64,000 nt of DNA. It comes from Nilaparvata lugens. Its lineage: Eukaryota; Arthropoda; Insecta; Hemiptera; Delphacidae. The position numbers were made by a program, and so were the translations under genes. Below the pieces are notes generated by a model. That model saw nothing but the letters and a program-made list of their open reading frames with translations, was not told the DNA's origin and did no database searches. Each line of letters opens with the position of its first letter. Position 1 is the first letter of the stretch. This document shows, one piece after another, positions 56,996-64,000 of this stretch. The stretch is from the NCBI RefSeq assembly GCF_014356525.2, contig NC_052510.1:52280619-52344618 (forward strand), in the 5' to 3' direction.

Positions 56996-57488
56996 CGTAG
57001 TCTAATACATTGTTTTAGAAAGAAATCGAAACAGATATTCAATGAAGTTTCCACTTTCTAATGATACAAGACTTCTTAAACTAATGAATGAACTTGTTAA
57101 CTTAGCAGTTGTGAGATACACTTGAATGTTCATTGATGAATCATTTGGCTAACTAGTTACTCGACGCAGGATATCAGATACAGTGAAAAGATTACAGGAT
57201 CAAGTAAGTGTAAGTAAGTATCCACACAGTTCAAGTTATGTTTCCAGTACCTATTATATCATATGTTGTTGGAGCTAGAATCTATGTTGTTGGAGCTAAG
57301 GCTTTAACATTTTTTGCCCTATTTGGCTTTGAAGCTAAAATTAGAATAATATTTGTAATGTTAAAATATTAGTCTTGAGTAAAGCCTTGAAAATAATTCC
57401 TACCGTCACGGCTACTAAAAAAACTTGGATTTTCTCCTCATTATTGTGAAGATTATGGCAAAAATGGAACATAATTGCTCAAAAACTT
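56996..57488. other. unassigned AT-rich sequence
   Basis: Only a short local repeat of TATGTTGTTGGAGCTA near 57,260-57,300 stands out. No gene is supported. Confidence 0.3.
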
Positions 57489-57577
57489 CAAGCATCACAT
57501 GTGTGTGTCATACATGCATGTGTGTCAAGCATCACATGTGTGTGTCATACATGCATGTGTGTCAAGCATCACATGTC
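57489..57577. repeat. minisatellite, 37-bp unit x 2.4
   Basis: CAAGCATCACATGTGTGTG begins units at 57,489, 57,526 and 57,563. The first two units are identical. The unit is internally alternating purine/pyrimidine (ATGTGTGTGT, CATACATGCATGTGTGTG). Confidence 0.9.
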
Positions 57578-58272
57578 ATATGTGTTCTTTAATCTATCTA
57601 CTCGTATTATAATACTGCGAAGTCGATAGCAAAATAATGGTCTGCTCAGAAGAGAATCCTCGTATCCTCGTAAGCCTTCAAGCATTACATATTATGTGTT
57701 TTATATAGGCCTAATACATCTACCAAGACCATAACAAAATAATGGTTTGCTCAAAAGAGAATCTCTCGATGCCCTTTGAAGGATTCCGCGGAACCCTGAA
57801 GCTCTGAAAAACACACTTCAAGTATGGCTGAACTGAACCTATATATAATAGCATGAATGATGGCTACCCATCAAGTTACGGAGAGAAAATTTTGAGATCT
57901 CCAAAGTTATTTTGAATTGCAAATGGTCATTTTTATTAGAATATAATCACATTTCTCAACAATTAAGCAATGGAATATCAAACATGAGTTATAAATGGAT
58001 AGTGGTAAGGGATTGAGAAAATTTTATCCACACCCCCACACCCAGAGTCATATTTTATTGTTATCAATTCAAACACAGTTCTGAGAGGTGTGAAATTTTT
58101 CTTTGATAAATAAAAATCAAATATTTTGTCTTTCTCAACTATTAAAAGTGGGTTTATTTGCACAAAACGTTCAGATAAGTGTGAGTTGTGACATAATCAA
58201 CAGTTGTATGTTGAGTAGAAATTCAAGTTCTAGTTTCCAGAAGTTTCAACACAAGTAAACAACTTATATGAT
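57578..58272. other. unassigned AT-rich sequence
   Basis: No gene, RNA or repeat is recognised. Confidence 0.3.
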
Positions 58273-58496
58273 GAAACACTTATTGACATGGGCTGATTTT
58301 AAATTAATAAAACAAAATAGATCTTATAGCACCCTTTATTTTTAAAAAAACTTTAAAATAGTTGAACAACTAAAATTATTTATTGATTTTATTTTATAAC
58401 CTGAAGATGGTGTAATATATCACCGAAACTAGTTGTTCAACTATTTTAAAGTTTTTTTAAAAATAAAGGGTGCTATGAGATTTATTTTGTTTTATT
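58273..58496. mobile_element. long-hairpin MITE 'K' with 12-bp flanking direct repeats
   Basis: The arms TTAATAAAACAAAATAGATCTTATAGCACCC.. and ..GGGTGCTATGAGATTTATTTTGTTTTATTAA are about 75 bp and nearly perfect. ACTTATATGATG occurs immediately before (58,261-58,272) and after (58,498-58,509), consistent with a target duplication. Between the arms lies CCTGAAGATGGTGTAATATATCACCGAAACT, a small stem bounded by CTGAAGA (58,401-58,407) and GAAAC (58,425-58,429). That pattern is reminiscent of a hammerhead core. Confidence 0.65.
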
Positions 58497-59255
58497 AACT
58501 TATATGATGTAACCGTGAGCTATGAGTCGATCCTGAAGTTTCTACATTCTAGAACATTCTATCATAGATTCAATCCTCCTGATGATGATGATGTGAGAAC
58601 TTTTTGTGGAAAGAAAATAAATTTAGTACAAAGCGATATACGAGTAATAAGTGTGTTCTTATTCCACTTGTTCATTGCATATTGGGACAAATACTATTTT
58701 CTTCGATTAAAAATTCAGTTTTCACAGATGCCCTTCACCCCAAATGGAACAATACTGCTTGTTCGAGTGAGTAAAATTTCGTGTTTGAATTGTATAAGTT
58801 ACAATGTATTCGAATGGTACTTTAATTTTATTGTGTGCAATGAGCGCAACTATTAGTTGTCATCACATTTCTCGGTCTCTGGAACATGTGAAAATAACAG
58901 TGGAATTTCATACAAAGACATTCATACAATGTGACCCATACAATTCAGTCTCCTTTTCATTGTTCCGTAGATTGCCAATCAAGCTTGTACAAACAATTCC
59001 CTCATCAATCACGACTTGAATCAGCATTTTCAATGATTTTATACTTTGATATCTCCATATTTCGCGATAAAGTATCTTATCAATATTGTGTTTTTTGCAT
59101 GATAATGATGTGTAGGCTACCAGTGTTGGATCTTTCCTTGTGAGGCAACCTTCCAGTAATTGAAAACCTTCAAAAGTCTTGAGTCTCTTAATTCTGAGAT
59201 ATGAGGGTTCCACGAAAAAACGTTTAACACTACTCCAAATCATGTTATACATCTA
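58497..59255. other. unassigned; overlapping frames without recognisable domains
   Basis: Frames of 113, 71 and 70 residues on + and 114 on minus overlap between 58,515 and 59,252. None shows a domain, compositional contrast or splice context convincing enough to call. The minus frame (58,908-59,252) has plausible amino-acid variety, but I recognise nothing. Confidence 0.2.
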
Positions 59256-59420
59256 ATTACTCAAAATCACTTCACTTATATGGGCTACTTTATTGAAATT
59301 GATAAAAAAAATAAAACTTGTTACCCTTCTATTAAAACATTTTAAAATGTTTAAAAGTTTTAAAAATATTTTAATAGAAGGGTACTACAATTTTTATATT
59401 GTTTTTATCAATCCAATTAC
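59256..59420. mobile_element. hairpin MITE related to 'K'
   Basis: Left CACTTATATGGGCTACTTTATTG, then GATAAAAAAAATAAAACTTG and TACCCTTCTATTAAAAC, faces GTTTTAAAAATATTTTAATAG, AAGGGTAC and TTTTTATC. The left terminus resembles that of the 58,273 element (ACTTATTGACATGGGCTG). It is noncoding. Confidence 0.5.
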
Positions 59421-60482
59421 TTCTTTTTATATGTGCATTGTATTGTTCTCGGTGTGATGTTTTACAGAAAAGCAGAGGTCTGTTCCATTTTCAAGGTCAA
59501 TTGATTATTCTAATTTGGTCTCGATCTTTGTTTTCCCCACCTGGAAGTTGAAAAAAGGTCTCAGAATTTGGAGTTTTGTTATTGGTAGCGAGAAATTCAC
59601 TGTAAAAGCAGATTGGGTTTGATAATCTATTCTATTTATCTTTATTCATCTGGATAGATTTTAGAGAATAATTATAGATTTTGTGATAGATTCGAAGAAA
59701 AACAGTCTCACATCAGAAATTGATATGAGGCATGAATCTTCTTGAATTGGAAGTGGAAGGAGGAAATGATATCCTCGAAAATGTATGAAAATATGTTGAG
59801 GAGAATATTATGAACTATAAAAAACAACATCCAGTGCATCACGTTCTGTTCTTGATCTTGTTCTGCCTTTTTATTTCCAATTTCTCTGCAAATTTATCGA
59901 TTTCCCCTCTCGAAGAGCGCTTTGCATCAAGAAAACAAAGTGTTAAAATCCTTCTGCTGTTGAAGCTGTTCATGTTTGCGTGGCAAATGCTCTTCGAATC
60001 CTCTTTGAAAGCCGATGATCCCTCAACATCTATCCTCGACTTCATCTAGTGTCGGTCTCTCTCACTCTTTCTTACATTCTTTTCTATAGAGTTCATTCTA
60101 GGAAACACTATATTATTGTTCCTCTTCCATATTTTGGGAAATTTCTTTCTCGTTCTCATTATTATTACATTGTCACTACAATGTTTGCTCGAATCTGTAT
60201 GCAGTACATCAATCTTTAACCTATATTTGACGCAAAATTAATTCAAATCAACTCATTATTACGACCTAAATAGCTTCCATTAGTTTTCAAACTCCACACA
60301 CTTTACTCTCTCCACCCTCTTTCTTCCTTTCTTTATTTTCTCTCACCCTCTGAAAAATTATGGATTCTATTCCTGAGTAATTTTTATACGATATTAATTA
60401 TGATCATAATATTTTTTAGTTTATTCAAGTTTTTATTTATTCTATCTCCCATCTTATTCAATATCACTTCTCTCACTCTCTA
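59421..60482. other. unassigned sequence
   Basis: No recognisable gene. A 79-residue + frame (59,810-60,049) begins with a hydrophobic, signal-like stretch (HHVLFLILFCLFISNFSANL) and ends at a stop. It could be a small secreted protein or chance; no homology is recalled and no splice sites support it. Confidence 0.25.
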
Positions 60483-60853
60483 AAGCCGTGTCCACACTGG
60501 ACAAATATGTTCGACAAACATGTTTGTTGAAAAAGTTTGGACAAATTTTATTATGTTTGACAAACAATGTTTGCCCGACGCCAGTGTGGACGCATCACCT
60601 AACAAAATATTTTTGTAAGTGGAAAGAATGTTTTACAGCTGTTTTACAGCTGTGAACACTGAAAATGTTTGGAAAAACAGTATTTTTTTGTTTGACAAAC
60701 AATGATTCAAATTCAAATTCATTTATTTCCATCTTCATACAACATGCACGATAAAGTATAATAAAACTTTTTGAAATGTTTGTCCCTGAGCTCCTCAATA
60801 AACATGTTTGCCGAACATGTATGTTGAACATTTGTTCAGTGTGGACACGGCTT
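60483..60853. mobile_element. MITE with GCCGTGTCCACACTG terminal inverted repeats
   Basis: Starts AAGCCGTGTCCACACTGGACAAA and ends TTTGTTCAGTGTGGACACGGCTT, with about 20-bp TIRs. The word GACAAACATGTTTG and variants recur several times internally in both orientations, near both ends. No transposase is present. The target duplication is not clear. Confidence 0.7.
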
Positions 60854-61494
60854 AACAATCTTCAAACAATATAAATGAATAAATATATAAATAATAAATA
60901 AATAAATAGATTTTACTGTTGTAGACCAATATAGGTGATTGACAAAGTCATAGTGATACAATTACAAAGTAATAATGTCTAAGTAATAGTTTAAAGTCAC
61001 AAAGTAGAATAACACCAAGTAGAATCGAAAAACTCTGTCAAACAATAGAAAGGTCTCAAAACCGGCCACTCAAAAAGTATTTTTTTTTTAAATAACAATA
61101 TTTTCACAACATTTGATATCCAATGGCAACTTATTGTACATTCTCAAGCCTATGCTGTCATAGTGTTTCATGCTTATGACAAGACGTTGATATGGAATAT
61201 CAATGTGGTCTTTTCCTTAGTGTCAATAATTGACTGCGTCTACAGACTATCAGCATTGTTAAGATGAGAAGCATTGATGATGTTATGTAAGGAATTCTAA
61301 CAGTGTGAAATGAAACTCTGCCCTTTGTAAGTCCTTTATTCCTCACATTGTCAGACTCAGATGCATTTTTTTATAAGAATGACCAATAATCAAACAATGA
61401 AGAACTTGAATAGAGCAATATTCAATATGATGCAAGGGGTAAGCTATGCAACTCGCTCGACACAACCACTGTCTATACACAGTACCATAGATAA
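60854..61494. other. unassigned sequence
   Basis: Contains an AAATAAATAAATAAATA stretch near 60,885-60,910 and otherwise nothing recognised. Confidence 0.3.
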
Positions 61495-62022
61495 TCTATA
61501 TATATAAAAGCGAAATGGCACTCACTCACTGACTGACTGATATTCTTCTTGATATATTCGACTTGATGTATATTCTTCTTCTCCCAACCTCTTAATTATA
61601 ATTGAAATTTCCATATCATATGTTACTATAGAACTATAATCTAGATAGAGTACCTCTTCGAAACAGTTGTTAACTGGCAACTAAATTAATAATTTTGTCA
61701 GGTTGGCATTAAGTTGAGTTGACTTTGTTAGGTTGGCACCAAGTTGAAGATTTAAATACATTTATCGAGGAAAAATTGATTGGGCACTGCTACTTCAATC
61801 CTGGGAATATTATATTACTAGCCGTCAGGCTCGCTTCGCTCGCCATATCCGTTTAGCCAGACGTTTAGTCTGGACCCCCGACTGGATTGTCCTAACATGA
61901 TAAAAATGCAGGCGAGCGAAGCGAGCCTGCTAATCTCATTCTTGGACAATCCAGTCGGGGGTCCAGGGGGCTCCGCCCCCTGGCTAGACGGATATGGCGA
62001 GCGAAGCGAGCCTGACGGCTAG
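61495..62022 (+). mobile_element. non-autonomous Helitron with palindromic 3' end
   Basis: Begins TCTATATATATAAAAGCG after an A and an ACTCACTCACTGACTGACTGA stretch follows. The body is shared with other Helitrons here (GGCAACTAAATTAATAATTTTG, TTGGCACCAAGTTGAAG). It ends GAGCGAAGCGAGCCTGACGG followed by CTAG and a T. The last 205 bp (61,818-62,022) are one large inverted repeat with CTAG at both outer ends. The element is 528 bp with no Rep/helicase. Confidence 0.75.
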
Positions 62023-63068
62023 TTATAATATAAGCGACTACTTGTTTGTCTCTGACAGTACAGAGTTATTCAGTAGCTACTGAGAATGTAATTACTGTCT
62101 TTTGTTTATCATTCTTCCATTCTTTCAACAACTCTTTATGATCTCGTTTATTGATCATTCGTGGTCATTCGTATTTACTCATTGTACTACACGTCTGTTG
62201 GCGTATTTGTTACAGAATACACTTTATCCCTTTTTATTTTCTCAATTATTCTTCTTTGTCTTCAATCAATCAATCTCTTTATTCAAGACATACAATGTAT
62301 ATTGTACATGAATGCGTCATTGCATCACACAATATTTCTAATTCTTTAAAATAAACTAGAAAGATAGAAAGTAACACAACAAAAGAGAAACAATAACAAT
62401 CAAGGTAGGTACTGTATACATAATTCCCCCGATAAAATACTTCAAAACTATCTTCGTCTCTTCCAGCGTTTTGCCAATACCTACTATTACTTAAATAATA
62501 TTGAATTAAATTGAAACTATTGAATAATAGTAGGTATTGGTTTTGCTCATGACTGCATGATTATCTCACATTATTATCCTTTTCGGAACTCTTTTTTCAT
62601 TGTACATTCTCCTCCTAGAATTTCTCGTTCACGCTCTTGTCAACTTACTCGTTTTCCCATATACACTACATGAACTTTACATGGTTTGTCATTGAGTAAC
62701 TTCTTCATCATAATGAGTTTTCTTACTTAGTAGACTTCCACATAAATCTTCTTCATTTTTCAAACTACTTGGATCTCATTATCTTCATTTTAACTTGTTC
62801 TACAAGTTGTAGCTAGTATTAGATCCTTCGAATCCTCTAGCAATTCTAAATGTTATTCTACATCAGATTTTATCCCCATTCATCCATATTGATAATTTAT
62901 GAATCTTTCATCCTCAACCTCATTCTCTGAAGCTCAATTTGTTTTCTTATATACAATCTTCTATTTATTCTATTTTACACTATACATTTTATTCAATCTA
63001 TTCTATTTATTCTGTTTTATTTAATTTCTGATTATTTAATATTCAATCAACATTTCTAATTATTATTA
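62023..63068. other. unassigned; reverse retroelement tail near 62,262-62,295
   Basis: Near 62,262-62,295 TCAATCAATCAATCTCTTTATTCA is a minus-strand retroelement 3' tail of the type seen at 5,505. At 62,478-62,545 CAATACCTACTATTA and its complement TAATAGTAGGTATTG form a 15-bp hairpin stem. Overlapping short frames at 62,102-62,354 are not supported as genes. Confidence 0.35.
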
Positions 63069-63397
63069 AACGAAAATCCCAATTAAATGCTGTAAATCAC
63101 CCCGAAGGCTTCTGCTACTGCAAATATTGACAACAAGGTGAACAGCTAGATGGAAATTCGATGAACTATTTTGTATAGTATTGCTCATCAAATTGAATGT
63201 TGTAAATCACCCCGAAGGCTTCTGCTACTGCAAATATTGACAACAAGGTGAACAGCTAGATGGAAATTCGATGAACGCTACTATACAAAATAGTTCATCG
63301 AATTTCCATCTAGCTGTTCACCCTGTTATCAATATTTGCAGTAGCATAATTCTTCGGGGTGATTTACAGCATTTAATTGGGATTTTCGTTTTATAAT
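63069..63397. mobile_element. TIR/hairpin MITE with a duplicated left arm
   Basis: Outer ends AAAACGAAAATCCCAATTAAATGC and GCATTTAATTGGGATTTTCG are reverse complements. A 110-bp left-arm block (GTAAATCACCCCGAAGGCTT ... GGAAATTCGATGAAC) occurs twice directly at about 63,091 and 63,206, then once inverted (63,287-63,373). The result is one arm in two direct copies facing one inverted copy. Confidence 0.75.
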
Positions 63398-63402
63398 AAT
63401 TA

Positions 63403-64000
63403 CTAGCCGTCAGGCTCGCTTCGCTCGCCATATACGTCTAGCCAGGGGGCGGAGCCCCCTGGACCCCCGACTGGATCGTCCAAGGATGAGATCAGCAGGC
63501 TCGCTTCGCTCGCCTGCATTTTTCATTTGAGCATTTTTATCATATGTTAGGACAATCCAGTCGGGGGTCCAGACTAAACGTCTGGTTAACCGGATATTGC
63601 GACCGAAGCGAGCCTGACGGCTAGTAATATAATACTCCCAGGATTGAAGTAGCAGTGCCCAATCTATTTTTCCGCGATAAATGCATTTAAATCTTCAACT
63701 TGGTGCCAACCTAACAAAGTCAACTCAACTTAATGCCAACCTGACAAAATTATTAATTTAGTTGCCAGTTAACAACTGTTTCGAAGAGGTACTCTATTCA
63801 GATTATAGTTCCATAGTAACATATGAAATGGAAATTTCAATTATAATTAAGAGATTGGGAGAAGAAGAATATACATGCTAAAAGACGAACTCTAAACCCT
63901 TAAAAACAACCCTTAGAGTTAAAATATTGCCAAAAGATTTCTTAGTGCGCATCTAAAGGGCCAACTGAACATACCTACCAAATTTGAACGTTTTTGGTCC
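63403..64000 (-). mobile_element. non-autonomous Helitron with palindromic 3' end, cut by the window edge
   Basis: On the minus strand the 3' end is ...GGCGAGCGAAGCGAGCCTGACGGCTAG at 63,403 followed by T. The 3' terminal 222 bp (63,403-63,624) are again a large inverted repeat with CTAG at both ends. The body matches 61,495-61,817 and the 10,335 fragment. The 5' end lies beyond 64,000. Confidence 0.75.

Noticed and set aside
58515..59252. Overlapping 113- and 114-residue frames as genes
   Set aside because: They lie on opposite strands in AT-rich DNA and have no domain, GC contrast or splice context.

Overview
This is an AT-rich, intron- and repeat-dominated piece of an arthropod nuclear genome. 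Features supporting this are a split secreted-peptide gene with GT..AG splice sites, an LTR retrotransposon, Helitrons, LINE 3' tails, many foldback MITEs, and no bacterial-style gene packing. From memory the repeat style and the peptide gene suggest a hemipteran insect, possibly a planthopper. That taxonomic guess is inference, not proven by the sequence.

Only one host gene is supported. It is a two-exon neuropeptide precursor on the + strand: coding exon 1 at 42,533-42,710, intron 42,711-51,690, coding exon 2 at 51,691-51,983. The splice is phase 1 and joins into an uninterrupted 156-residue secreted proprotein. The protein ends in Gly-Lys-Arg-Arg-Arg after PLRW, so a PLRW-amide peptide is predicted. 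Both exons are strikingly GC-rich against AT-rich surroundings.

The other coding content is a 3,757-bp Ty3/gypsy-type LTR retrotransposon at 25,968-29,724. It has two identical 136-bp LTRs, a 5-bp GTAGG target duplication and gag-PR-RT-RNaseH-integrase, with frame breaks. Directly after the 5' LTR there is no tRNA primer site. Instead a 16-nt stretch is perfectly complementary to a 16-nt stretch inside the LTR, next to an arthropod-type initiator. This is the arrangement expected for self-primed (Tf1-like) reverse transcription, and it is the most unusual signal in the window.

Layout: 1-6,130 is repeats, including a TTAA-flanked piggyBac-like foldback, a 'GTCCACG' TIR MITE, and an inverted pair of one repeat. 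6,955-8,880 holds a duplicated 0.5-kb segment flanking a 0.9-kb element with an internal CA microsatellite. 9,590-9,960 is a pure pyrimidine tract. 10.3-19 kb is mostly unassigned sequence with a Helitron 5' end and small hairpins. 19,127-21,898 is a 1,386-bp tandem duplication carrying a complete non-autonomous Helitron in each copy. 24.8-29.9 kb is a repeat cluster plus the LTR element. 30.9-36.7 kb contains three LINE tails and a dispersed duplication with a datable MITE insertion. 42.4-52.3 kb is the neuropeptide gene. 55.4-64 kb contains Helitrons with palindromic ends, nested MITEs and long hairpins.

No tRNA, rRNA, CRISPR array or bacterial operon was seen. Large intervals hold only AT-rich sequence in which I recognise nothing; they are listed as such.
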